From: an uncultured Clostridia bacterium
GTDB lineage: Bacteria; Bacillota; Clostridia; Lachnospirales; CAG-274
Assembly (NCBI GenBank): GCA_947591605.1
Contig: CANQDF010000010.1
Coordinates: 1 to 64,000 of the forward strand
Reading direction: 5' to 3'
Length of the DNA: 64,000 bases
This document shows, in pieces, positions 16,730 to 25,800 of the stretch. The notes below the pieces were generated by a model, which ran no database searches, had not been told where the DNA came from, and saw nothing but the letters and a program-made list of their open reading frames with translations. Every line of letters starts with the position of its first letter. Position 1 is the first letter of the stretch. The translations under genes were made by a program, and so were the position numbers.

Positions 16730-17728
16730 CTATTTATCGATGACAATTACAGACTTTTCATAATCTATACTTAGGTTAAATCCCATATCCTCCGCAATCT
16801 CTTCTGCCATACTGTATTCTATCATAACTGTACCGTTTTCGTTTTTGCAATATGCCGAGGTGTTACCGGGATAAAAATACGGAGCATCATATTTGTCCTT
16901 TTTCAGCTGTTCTACATACTTTTGTGCAACATAGTGCGGATAATCTCTTGTAGACAACACATAATCAGTATCGTTATATCCAAAATGCGCTTCTCCGCTT
17001 TTTTGATCCCATTCGACCCTGCCGCCTGCACCCTCGACCAAAGCTCTGAAAGGTATAAATGCCGTAGTATTTTGAATAATTACATCATCACATATAACCT
17101 TACCGTCTATTGTAAGATAACCGCTTTTTTCGGCAAACCTGTTACAATAGTCCCGATATGTATAAACTTTGTATGTATCCTCTGTTCTATGTGAAACATC
17201 CGGCGGGGTTTCGTCAACAGTAACAAGATAATCTTCACCTTCGGTATCTACCCATACAGTCAACGGAACGCTTCTGCTGTCCATAAGATCACGACAGTAT
17301 ATTGCCACCGATTTTTTTACATTACATTCGATGCCGTTTTCGTTTAGAAATTGTTCCATTTTCCGAGGTTCGCCCACATAATCACAGAATTTGTCATTGG
17401 CAAATACAGACAAATATCCTAAACGGTAAATAAATGAATCACTTATCCCCTTATCTTCTCTTACACCGTTTTCTATATATGATAACCTCATATAATCGGG
17501 ATTATTTGTCTTTTGTATTATAATAACTGTTTCACAATTATTTATATCACCTAAAAAACTCAGGGACGGAGCTTCAATAAATTCGTTGAATTTATCCTTA
17601 TCCATATACACCGCAACAGCACCATCCTCCCGAATATAATCGGTTATATCCGTATCATTTGCATATACGCAGTCTATCGAAACAACAGTAATAAAAACAA
17701 ATATAAATAAACATAATATTTTTTTCAT
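16730..17728 (-). CDS. Secreted protein with a copper-amine-oxidase-like stalk domain
   Basis: 332 aa from the ATG at 17728, GGAGG 7 nt upstream. A signal peptide (MKKILCLFIFVFITVVSIDCVYA) precedes an unrecognised domain (residues 25-200). Next comes a CuAO_N-like beta unit: 'GYLTIDGKVICDDVIIQNTTAFIPFRALVEGAGGRVEWD'. The tail 'MIEYSMAEEIAEDMGFNLSI-YEKSVIVID' repeats the unit in weaker form. Such stalk domains are common in Clostridia surface proteins and hold neighbouring domains away from the membrane; they have no oxidase activity. Role unknown. Confidence 0.8.
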   Translation of the reverse strand: MKKILCLFIFVFITVVSIDCVYANDTDITDYIREDGAVAVYMDKDKFNEFIEAPSLSFLGDINNCETVIIIQKTNNPDYMRLSYIENGVREDKGISDSFIYRLGYLSVFANDKFCDYVGEPRKMEQFLNENGIECNVKKSVAIYCRDLMDSRSVPLTVWVDTEGEDYLVTVDETPPDVSHRTEDTYKVYTYRDYCNRFAEKSGYLTIDGKVICDDVIIQNTTAFIPFRALVEGAGGRVEWDQKSGEAHFGYNDTDYVLSTRDYPHYVAQKYVEQLKKDKYDAPYFYPGNTSAYCKNENGTVMIEYSMAEEIAEDMGFNLSIDYEKSVIVIDK

Positions 17729-17743
17729 AATTTTGCCTCCATA

Positions 17744-17950
17744 TTATATATTGGTTATCTCAGCCCTATAGTCTACAGCACGCAGTGCATTTTCCTGTTC
17801 TGCCGCATAAATATCGGTAAATCGCAGTACCTCCGGTATACAGTCAAGGGAGATGTCATACCATACTTCCTCTCTTATAAGAAGCCCTGTGCCGCTTCCG
17901 CCTATGTCTTTAAGCCTCAGCCGGAAATTGCTTGTGCTGTAATATAACAT
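17744..17950 (-). CDS. Orphan reading frame, probably a gene fragment
   Basis: 68 codons from the ATG at 17950 with no convincing RBS; its last codons overlap the RBS of 16730-17728. The sequence (STSNFRLRLKDIGGSGTGLL, REEVWYDISLDCIPEVLRFT) is protein-like with codon use like the core genome. No family is recognised. The AGGAGG-ATG of the duplicated leader at 18034-18045 opens only seven codons, broken by the 10-bp tandem repeat. It may be the tail of a gene that once started there. Confidence 0.4.
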   Translation of the reverse strand: MLYYSTSNFRLRLKDIGGSGTGLLIREEVWYDISLDCIPEVLRFTDIYAAEQENALRAVDYRAEITNI

Positions 17951-17994
17951 TTCTTATTGTAAGATCACCATATTTAACATTTGCATTTTTCCTG

Positions 17995-18027
17995 TTTTTA
18001 TAGTTTTTTATAGTTTTTTATAGTTTT
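17995..18027. repeat. 10-bp tandem repeat, about three copies
   Basis: TTTTTTATAG repeated about three times just after a start codon on the minus strand. The unit is not a multiple of three, so copy number changes the frame. Confidence 0.7.
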
Positions 18028-18100
18028 TCATAATTAAACCTCCTCTTTAAAATATGTGATTATTTATACAGTATAAAATAATTTATACCTCTTTCATTTC

Positions 18101-18129
18101 ATTATACAATACAAGATGACTTATTTCAA
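18101..18129 (-). promoter_or_regulatory. Second copy of the promoter cassette
   Basis: TTGAAA (18129-18124) and TATAAT (18106-18101), 17 bp apart on the minus strand. Part of the cassette shared with 13640-13866, including AGGAGG and an imperfect TTTATAC/GTATAAA dyad at 18072-18089. Confidence 0.7.
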
Positions 18130-18204
18130 CAAAAACTTAGCGTTTGCCTCTTTTTTCGACTGTTATTTTCTTTCATATATTTTTCCGTGCCGGAATTTAG
18201 CATA

Positions 18205-18237
18205 AATAAAAAACCGCTCATATTTCTACAAGCGGTC
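18205..18237 (-). terminator. Terminator of yunB
   Basis: Minus strand: ACCGCT, loop, AGCGGT and a T run, with nearly the same sequence as the yoeB terminator. It lies 15 bp after the yunB stop. Confidence 0.8.
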
Positions 18238-18251
18238 AGATCGTCAAAAAC

Positions 18252-18896
18252 CTATTGCTTTCCCCCGTAAAATGCCTCGGGCACTTCTCCGCTGAATACG
18301 GTATTTACAAGCATAAGCTTGCGCATTATGCTTATGCGTTTATCCATAAGAGGGCTTACAATGGTCATATCGGTCTTTACAACCAGCCACACCTTAAAAT
18401 TTACCTGCCCTATGCCTGCGCTCTCCACGGAGGTTTCGTAATCGACTTCTGCGCTGCCTACAGGGCTTAAGTAAAGCGGCAGCTCGGGGCCGCTCTGCGC
18501 AAATATGTCAAACCCCGTCATTATCCACAGCGGCACCCTTACGGTATGCTTTTTTGCGGCATTCAGCTCCCCGGAGAGTATGCGTGCGGCATCCGAGCAT
18601 ACGGAGTTTATCATAATTGAGTTTACCTCCAAATAATTAACCTTGCCGTTTGTGTCAAAATGCAGCGTATACATATCCTCGGCTGATATACCTCTTTTCT
18701 GCACTATGCTTTCCACTGCGTCGTTTATTGCGTTGTTTATCTCGGTCACCGCATACTGCTGCATCATCTCCTCGGCTGCGGGCATCGCATGGCGTTCAAA
18801 CAAAAAAATAAATATTACACTTATTATAGCTGCAAATACGGTCAAAAATATAATAAAACACTTTATCCTGCGCTTAAGCCTTATAACAGACCACAT
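18252..18896 (-). CDS. yunB: Sporulation protein YunB
   Basis: 214 aa, close to the usual size. An N-terminal helix (FIIFLTVFAAIISVIFIFLF) anchors it, followed by 'AVTEINNAINDAVESIVQK', 'VNYLEVNSIMINSVCSDAAR', 'VRVPLWIMTGFDIFAQSGPELPLYLSPVG' and a final 'IGQVNFKVWLVVKTDMTIVSPLMDKRI' block, all typical of Spore_YunB. In Bacillus YunB is expressed in the mother cell under sigma-E and is needed for normal sporulation; the biochemical role is unknown. The RBS is poor: AAAGG touches the ATG. Its 3' third is duplicated at 15757-15962. Confidence 0.88.
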   Translation of the reverse strand: MWSVIRLKRRIKCFIIFLTVFAAIISVIFIFLFERHAMPAAEEMMQQYAVTEINNAINDAVESIVQKRGISAEDMYTLHFDTNGKVNYLEVNSIMINSVCSDAARILSGELNAAKKHTVRVPLWIMTGFDIFAQSGPELPLYLSPVGSAEVDYETSVESAGIGQVNFKVWLVVKTDMTIVSPLMDKRISIMRKLMLVNTVFSGEVPEAFYGGKQ

Positions 18897-18921
18897 CCTT
18901 TAGGCAAAATTTTAAAAATAT

Positions 18922-18981
18922 GTAAAATTTTACTTTATATATACAATTAAGTCTGTTATAATGTTATTAGTAAAATTTTAG
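18922..18981. promoter_or_regulatory. yunB/PBP divergent regulatory region with repeated palindrome
   Basis: GTAAAATTTTAC (18922-18933) is a perfect 12-bp palindrome, and GTAAAATTTTAG recurs at 18970-18981. They flank a TATAAT at 18957-18962 on the plus strand, whose -35 (TTTATA) is weak. A third, looser copy is at 18903-18914. AT-richness makes chance repeats possible. Confidence 0.4.
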
Positions 18982-19033
18982 TTTAATGTTAAAAATATAA
19001 TTTTGCATTGCACTATGACCGGAGGTATTAAAA

Positions 19034-21706
19034 ATGGGTATGACCGGAACAAATAAAAAGGTAAAACAGCAAAAAAGGCAGAGGTTTAACAAAAAACGCA
19101 AGCGGCATGTACATGCAAAGCCGTTCGGCACTCTTCTCAAGACGCTTATTGTAATAAGCATACTTCTTGTATGTGCGGTCGGCGGTGCAGGCATAGGCGC
19201 TTATACGGCAATTATCAAAAACACTCCCGATCTGGGTCTGGTAGCAATACAGCCAAGCACCTACACCTCCATAGTGTATGACTCCGGCGGCAACGAGATA
19301 GACCGCTTTCACGGGGACGAAAACCGTGAATACGCTGCGCTTGATCAGATACCCAAGTATATGCAGGATGCGGTAATTGCAATAGAGGACGAGCGCTTTT
19401 ACGAGCATGACGGTGTGGATTCCAGAGGCTTTGCCCGTGCGGTATATTCCACCCTTTCGGGGCAGCGCCTCCAGGGCGGCAGCACCATAACTCAGCAGCT
19501 CATTAAAAACAACGTTACCAAAATAACGCATAACACACCCGTTACCAAGCTTCAGGAGCAGTATCTTGCCACCAAGTACGAAAAGGAGCTTACCAAAATG
19601 CTCGGCTCCAAGGAGGCGGCAAAAAAATATATTTTGGAGCTGTATCTCAATACAATAGCTCTCGGACACGGCTATAACGGCGTGCAGGCGGCTGCGCTCG
19701 GCTACTTTGGCAAAGACGCCTCCGAGCTTGACCTTGCCGAGTGCGCCTCTCTTGCAGGCATAACAAACAATCCGTCGGTATATTCCCCACGCCTCGACCC
19801 CGAAAGCAACAAATCAAGGCAGTCCATCATACTGCGCTATATGCTCGAGCAGGGCTATATTACCCAAGAGGAAAAGGACGCTGCAGACGCCGAGGATATA
19901 TACAGCAAAATATCCGCTGTGGACGCCGCAGATATTGCAGACGATACCGAGGATACCGAAAATATACACAGCTACTTTGTAGACGCAATGTTTGAGCAAA
20001 TATCCACCGACCTGCAAAACAAGTATAATATGAGCCAAACACAGGCAGAGCAGGTTATATACAACGGCGGCTTACAGATAAACTCGACCATAGATGTAAA
20101 TATGCAGAGGATAGTAGACGAGGTTTTTCTCAATCCAAACGCATTTCCTCCTATGGTATATAATTACGATATAGACTACAGAGTATCCATAGAGGACACC
20201 TCCACGGGGCAGCAAACGCACTCTCAGTACAGCCAGTTTGCCCGCTCGATGGATACCGCTCAGCAGTGGGTAGCCGAAAAAAGGGCAGCCATAGAAGCAG
20301 GCCTTGCCCCAAACCAGAAGATAGTTGCCGACAGAGCCGCATACAATATACAGCCGCAGGCGGCAATGGTCATACTGGACTACCACACGGGTGAGGTAAA
20401 GGCGCTTGCGGGCGGCAGGGACAAAAAGCTCGTAAACAGAGGCTTTAACCGAGCCACAGATTCGGCAAGACAGCCCGGCTCAGTATTCAAGGTGCTTGCG
20501 GCATACGCTCCCGCAATAGACACCGGCAGGATAACCGCAGCTACCCTCATAAAGGACGAGCCGTACACCATAGGCGACTATTCGCCAAAAAACTGGTACA
20601 GCGGCTACAGAGGCAACTGTACGGCAAGAGTAGGTGTGCGTGATTCCATGAATATACTTGCCGTAAAGACCATGGTGGAAACAGGGCTTGACGTAAGCTA
20701 CGACTATCTTTTAAACTTTGGCTTTACCACCCTTGAGGACGACAACCATGCGGCTACCGCACTCGGAGGCCTTACAAACGGCGTTACGCAGCTTGAGGTG
20801 GCGGCAGCCTACGGTACAATAGCAAACCTTGGCGAATACAGAAGACCTATGCTTTACTCCATGGTGCTTGACCATGACGGCAATGTGCTGTTGGAGAACA
20901 ACTCCGAGCCAAGACAGGTGTTAAAAGCAACCTCGGCTTATATACTCACCCAGATGATGAGCAGCGTTGTAAACGACCCCAAAGGTACAGGCCCCGCCGC
21001 AAAATTCAGAAACACAAATATCCCTGTAGTGGGCAAAACCGGTACCACCACCAACACAAAGGATCTTACCTTTGTCGGTTACACTCCTTACTATGTGGGC
21101 AGTATATGGATGGGCTACGACCGCTACGACACTACGGTGCCCAATATGGACAGATTCCTCAGCAATCAGCATTGTCACCTTGATGTATGGCGTGACGTTA
21201 TGGAAAGAGTGCATCAGGGGCTGGAGGTCAAGCAATTCCCTCAGCCGGAGGGCATAAGCGAGGTAAAGATATGCGCAAACTCGGGTATGCTGCCCAACAA
21301 GGGCTGCGAAACCATTACCGAGTACTTTGCCGAGGGTACCGAACCTACAAAATATTGTACGGGACATTCCGGCGGTTCGTCGGGCAGCGATGACGACGAG
21401 GACGAGGACAGCGATAACAGCAGGGATAACGACAACGACAGTGATAACGAAACAAACCGCACCGACACATCGGACAACAGCGGTAACGATACCGATGCCG
21501 AGGGCGGCAGCGATACGGATACACCTCCTGCTTCGGATACATCCGAGCAGCCTGCAGAGCCGGAACAGCCCGAACAGCCTGCAGAACCCGAACAGCCTGC
21601 GGAACAGCCTGCGGAACAGCCTGTCGAGCAGCCTGCTCCAGCCGAGCCTCAACCCGAATCACCGCCCGTTGAGGAGGAAATAATTGTAGAACCTACGGTT
21701 TCGTAA
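19034..21706 (+). CDS. pbpA: Class A penicillin-binding protein 1A (glycosyltransferase and transpeptidase)
   Basis: 890 aa. It polymerises lipid II and cross-links peptidoglycan outside the membrane. ATG at 19034, GGAGG 8 nt upstream. Basic cytoplasmic start, one helix (residues 36-60), then the GT51 domain: EDERFYEHDG (118-127) with the catalytic Glu, GGSTITQQLIKN (148-159), 'KYILELYLNTIALG' (198-211). Transpeptidase domain: SVFK with nucleophile S483, SMN at 538-540, KTGT at 668-671. The tail (about 770-890) is acidic Ser/Asp/Asn-rich and then Pro/Glu/Gln-rich, probably a wall-spanning disordered region. Divergent from yunB. Bidirectional terminator hairpins follow, split by R2. The symbol names the class, not a proven orthologue. 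Confidence 0.95.
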   Translation: MGMTGTNKKVKQQKRQRFNKKRKRHVHAKPFGTLLKTLIVISILLVCAVGGAGIGAYTAIIKNTPDLGLVAIQPSTYTSIVYDSGGNEIDRFHGDENREYAALDQIPKYMQDAVIAIEDERFYEHDGVDSRGFARAVYSTLSGQRLQGGSTITQQLIKNNVTKITHNTPVTKLQEQYLATKYEKELTKMLGSKEAAKKYILELYLNTIALGHGYNGVQAAALGYFGKDASELDLAECASLAGITNNPSVYSPRLDPESNKSRQSIILRYMLEQGYITQEEKDAADAEDIYSKISAVDAADIADDTEDTENIHSYFVDAMFEQISTDLQNKYNMSQTQAEQVIYNGGLQINSTIDVNMQRIVDEVFLNPNAFPPMVYNYDIDYRVSIEDTSTGQQTHSQYSQFARSMDTAQQWVAEKRAAIEAGLAPNQKIVADRAAYNIQPQAAMVILDYHTGEVKALAGGRDKKLVNRGFNRATDSARQPGSVFKVLAAYAPAIDTGRITAATLIKDEPYTIGDYSPKNWYSGYRGNCTARVGVRDSMNILAVKTMVETGLDVSYDYLLNFGFTTLEDDNHAATALGGLTNGVTQLEVAAAYGTIANLGEYRRPMLYSMVLDHDGNVLLENNSEPRQVLKATSAYILTQMMSSVVNDPKGTGPAAKFRNTNIPVVGKTGTTTNTKDLTFVGYTPYYVGSIWMGYDRYDTTVPNMDRFLSNQHCHLDVWRDVMERVHQGLEVKQFPQPEGISEVKICANSGMLPNKGCETITEYFAEGTEPTKYCTGHSGGSSGSDDDEDEDSDNSRDNDNDSDNETNRTDTSDNSGNDTDAEGGSDTDTPPASDTSEQPAEPEQPEQPAEPEQPAEQPAEQPVEQPAPAEPQPESPPVEEEIIVEPTVS

Positions 21707-21751
21707 AAGACATACTGCCGCAGGACAAAACCTTTTTTCAGTAACCTATAC

Positions 21752-21780
21752 AAAAAATCCGGAGTTTTCAAACTCCGGAT
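21752..21780 (-). terminator. Terminator hairpin, left copy at R2
   Basis: Stem ATCCGGAGTT/AACTCCGGAT (21757-21780). On the minus strand it is followed by T6, so it can end the metallo-beta-lactamase transcript after reading through R2. The identical hairpin recurs at 22078. Confidence 0.8.
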
Positions 21781-21784
21781 TTAA

Positions 21785-22075
21785 ACTGTCAAAAAACCTA
21801 AAAATAGATCAAAAAAATGAATTTTTTAGAACCTAGACTTGCAAACACTTTAAGGTAACTTAAGCGCCGCAGGCTAAAATCCGCAGGCGGAATTCACTTC
21901 CGCCGAGGAAAAGAGGGAGTGTCGAGCGATAGCGAGGCACGAATCTCTTTATACTCTGTGAAAAAAATGCAGGCAGAGGAACTTGCGGGGGTACCCCGCA
22001 AGCAAACGAGGTACCCTCGTTTGTTCCTCGTAAATGCAAGCATTTCCTGCAAGCGTGTCGACTTTTTGACACGCT
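21785..22075 (+). repeat. Structured intergenic repeat, copy R2
   Basis: Longest form with the standard core. The AGAG/CTCT stem encloses a GAGCGATAGCGAGGC hairpin. A three-way junction follows at 21969-22063: outer stem GCAGG/CCTGC, then GAGGAA/TTCCTC, enclosing two perfect hairpins (CTTGCGGGG/CCCCGCAAG and CAAACGAGG/CCTCGTTTG). The last hairpin pairs AGCGTGTC with GACACGCT. Confidence 0.88.
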
Positions 22076-22077
22076 GG

Positions 22078-22106
22078 ATCCGGAGTTTTCAAACTCCGGA
22101 TTTTTG
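22078..22106 (+). terminator. Terminator hairpin, right copy at R2 (ends pbp transcript)
   Basis: The same 24-bp hairpin as 21757-21780, here followed by T5 on the plus strand. PBP transcripts must cross R2 before reaching it. Confidence 0.8.
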
Positions 22107-22137
22107 TTATTGTATATGAAAAATGCAAGCGTGTCGG

Positions 22138-22728
22138 TTAAATTACCGTGATCTCTCCCGGCTCCATAATAAGAGCAGACGGCGTTATAAACCTTTCGGC
22201 TCTCTCCCTGTCAAACAGCTTGCCCGGAGATATATGCACGGGTACGGTATGCTTTGCGCCTATTATCTCCGCACACTCTATAGCCTCCGGTATATCCATA
22301 TTGTAATACCCGTCGGTCGGCAAAAAAGCATAATCTATATTTCTTTCCGCAAGCTCCGACATCTGCTCCGTCTTGGAGGTATCACCCGCAAAGTAAAGCG
22401 TTTTGCCGTCAACATCAATAATATAGCCGACACACTGCCTTATATCATGATTCCTGTTGTATGCCTGCACCGCCTCAATATACATACCCATAATATCAAA
22501 TGTATTGTAGCCGTTCTTGCCTATGGCGTCGCTGCTTTGTATTATCCTGCATCCGTCCGCATGCGGCATAAGATCCGTCCTGTTGTGGTCGGGATGATTA
22601 TGAGTTACCAGTATAAGGTCGGCAGGCAGGTCATAGCCCTCTCCCGCAAACGGGTCTATATATATTATCCCGCCCGTATCCGGCATCAGACGAAAACTGC
22701 CGTGTCCCTGATATAAAAGCTTTGCCAT
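22138..22728 (-). CDS. Metallo-beta-lactamase-fold hydrolase, UlaG-like
   Basis: 196 aa from the ATG at 22728 (MAKLLYQGHGSFRL), AGGAGG 7 nt upstream; a 13-residue extension exists but lacks an RBS. The zinc motif HNHPDHNR (HxHxDH) follows 'DLILVT', 'LYFAGDTS' supplies the bridging Asp, and 'PVHISPG' the last His. The short single-domain layout and G-H-G-S-F/GDT spacing resemble the UPF0173/UlaG group, which includes lactonases and phosphodiesterases. Cytoplasmic; substrate unknown. Convergent with the PBP gene. Confidence 0.9.
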   Translation of the reverse strand: MAKLLYQGHGSFRLMPDTGGIIYIDPFAGEGYDLPADLILVTHNHPDHNRTDLMPHADGCRIIQSSDAIGKNGYNTFDIMGMYIEAVQAYNRNHDIRQCVGYIIDVDGKTLYFAGDTSKTEQMSELAERNIDYAFLPTDGYYNMDIPEAIECAEIIGAKHTVPVHISPGKLFDRERAERFITPSALIMEPGEITVI

Positions 22729-22820
22729 ATGATCTCCTCCTATTTTATAATTGTTTTGTTTATACACCGTTTATATATAATAGCATATTTACACAAAAAC
22801 CGCAAGCAACTGTAACCAAT

Positions 22821-22864
22821 ACAAAAAAGGCAATGCGGAAAACAAATATTCCGCATTGCCTTTT
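22821..22864 (-). terminator. Terminator of the rpoBC operon
   Basis: Minus strand: a 14-bp stem AAGGCAATGCGGAA/TTCCGCATTGCCTT with TTTT after it, starting 3 bp past the rpoC stop. Confidence 0.92.
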
Positions 22865-22866
22865 AT

Positions 22867-25800
22867 TTAATTTTCGTCCGTATCGGTTATCTCCTCAACA
22901 GGCATATCCATGCTTTCCACGGTCTGCTCATATGCGGCAGCCTCCTCGGCAGCCTTGAGCTCCGCCTCCTTGGCAAGCTTAAGCTCTATCTTTCTGTAGG
23001 TGTTCATACCCGTACCTGCAGGTATGAGCTTACCTATGATAACGTTTTCCTTAAGACCAATAAGAGGATCTATCTTACCCTTTATGGCAGCCTCCGTGAG
23101 CACCCTTGTAGTTTCCTGGAAGGATGCCGCCGACAGGAAGCTGTCGGTCGCAAGCGACGCCTTTGTTATACCGAGCAGCGCTCTGCTGCCCGATGCAGGC
23201 TCCTTGCCTGCCTCTATCATTTCGGCATTTTTATCCTCAAATTCAAGCCAGTCTGCATAGCCGCCCGGCAGGAAATCCGTATCGCCGTTTTCGTCTATCT
23301 TTACCCTCTTAAGCATCTGGCGTACAATGACCTCAATGTGTTTATCGTTTATATCAACACCCTGAAGCCTGTACACACGCTGTACCTCCTGTATAAGATA
23401 GTCCTGAACGCCTCTTATGCCCTTAATGCGCAGTATATCATGCGGATTGATGGGGCCCTCCGTAATAGGATCGCCGTTTTCTATAACATCTCCGTCCATG
23501 ACCTTTATTCTGGAACCGTAAGGTATAAGATATTCCTTTACGTTTCCGTCCTCTGCGGTAACAGTTACCTCACGCTTTTTCTTTGTATCGGTTACGGTGA
23601 CCTTGCCGCCGAACTCCGCAATTATTGCAACGCCCTTAGGCTTTCTTGCCTCAAAAAGCTCCTCTACTCTTGGAAGACCCTGTGTAAGGTCGTTACCGGA
23701 AACACCGCCCGTATGGAAGGTACGCATTGTAAGCTGTGTACCGGGCTCACCTATGGACTGAGCCGCAATTATACCTACTGCCTCACCTATCCTTACAAGC
23801 CTTCCGCTTGCCATGTTTGCGCCGTAGCATTTTGAGCATATGCCGTTATGCGAGCGGCATGTAAGCATTGTTCTTATATAAACACGCTCTATACCTGCAG
23901 CTACTACCTCTTCCGCCTGATCGGGCGATATAAGGGTATCTGCCTTTACAATTACCTTGCCCGTAGCGGGGTCGGTTATATCGTAAACAGAGTATCTGCC
24001 CCTTATTCTGTCGGTGAGAGGCTCTATTGTTTCCTGACCGTCCATAAATGCCGATACCCACATACCGGGTACCTCGTCACAGCCGTCCGCACAGTCGTAC
24101 TCCCTTATAATTATATCCTGGGATACATCGACCAGACGCCTTGTAAGGTAACCTGAATCGGCTGTTCTCAGCGCCGTATCGGAAAGGCCCTTTCTTGCGC
24201 CGTGTGCGGAAACAAAGTACTCCTGCACACTTAAGCCCTCACGGAAGTTAGCCTTGATAGGCAGCTCTATTGTTTCACCGCTTGGCGATGCCATAAGACC
24301 TCTCATACCCGCAAGCTGTTTTATCTGCCTGTTGCTGCCTCGTGCGCCGGAGTGCGCCATCATGTAGATGTTGTTGTACTTACCAAGGCCTGCAAGCAGC
24401 GCCTGTGTTATTTTGTCATCGGCTGCTTCCCACGTTTTTATTACCATGTCGTGACGTTCCTCGTCTGTCATAAGACCTCTTCTGAACATCTTTGTGATAC
24501 GCTCGACCTCTTTATCCGCCTCGGCAAGGTACTCCTCCTTTTCGGGAGGTATCTCCATATCCGATACGGAAACCGTAAGCGCACCCCTTGTGGAAAACTT
24601 GTAGCCAAGGCTCTTTATATCGTCAAGCACAACGGCAGTTTCGGTTGAAGGATGCTTGTTTATGCACTTTTTGATAAGTTTGCCCAGCTCCTGCTTGCGC
24701 ACAAGAAAGTCTATCTCAAACTTGAAAATATTTTCCGGTATGCTTCTGTCAACAAAGCCGAGATCCTGCGGAATTATCTCGTTAAATATTATACGTCCCG
24801 CAGTTGTATCTACAATTGCGCTTTTTTCCTCACCGTCGATAACCATTGTACGCCTTACCTTTATCCTTGCGTGCAGGCTGATAACGTGGTTATCATATGC
24901 CATAAGGGCTTCGTTTTCATCCTTGAATACCTTGCCCTCGCCCTTTTCACCCTCTTTGTCGAGTGTAAGGTAGTAGATACCCAGTACCATATCCTGTGTG
25001 GGTACGGTAACAGGCTCGCCGTCCGAAGGCTTAAGCATATTGTTTGGTGACAGCAGCAGGAAACGGCACTCTGCCTGTGCCTCTACCGACAGAGGTACAT
25101 GCACAGCCATCTGGTCGCCGTCAAAATCGGCATTGTAAGCCGTACAAACAAGGGGATGGAGCTTAATTGCACGTCCCTCTACAAGCACGGGCTCAAACGC
25201 CTGTATACCAAGCCTGTGCAGCGTAGGTGCTCGGTTAAGCATAACAGGATGCTCCTTTATTACCTCCTCCAGAACATCCCATACATCGTCCTGGAGCTTT
25301 TCCACCATACGCTTTGCGGATTTGATATTGTGAGCCTTTCCGTCCTGTACAAGCTTCTTCATAACAAACGGCTTGAAAAGCTCAATTGCCATTTCCTTTG
25401 GCAAACCGCACTGATATATTTTAAGGCTTGGGCCTACAACTATAACCGAACGGCCCGAGTAGTCAACTCTCTTGCCGAGCAGGTTCTGACGGAAACGTCC
25501 CTGCTTGCCCTTTAAAAGGTCGGAGAGGGATTTAAGGCTTCTGTTGCCCGGGCCCGTTACGGGGCGGCCTCTCCTGCCGTTGTCTATAAGTGCGTCAACG
25601 GCCTCCTGGAGCATTCTTTTTTCGTTTCTTACGATAATATCGGGGGCTCCCAGTTCAAGGAGCTTTTTTAATCTGTTGTTTCTGTTTATAACACGCCTGT
25701 AAAGGTCGTTAAGATCGGAGGTTGCAAACCTGCCGCCGTCAAGCTGTACCATAGGACGCAGATCCGGAGGGATAACGGGTACCGCATCAAGTATCATCCA

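Noticed and set aside
566-17728. Polymorphic-toxin immunity array
   Set aside because: No toxin, LXG/WXG or secretion gene is visible in the window, so this stays a guess.
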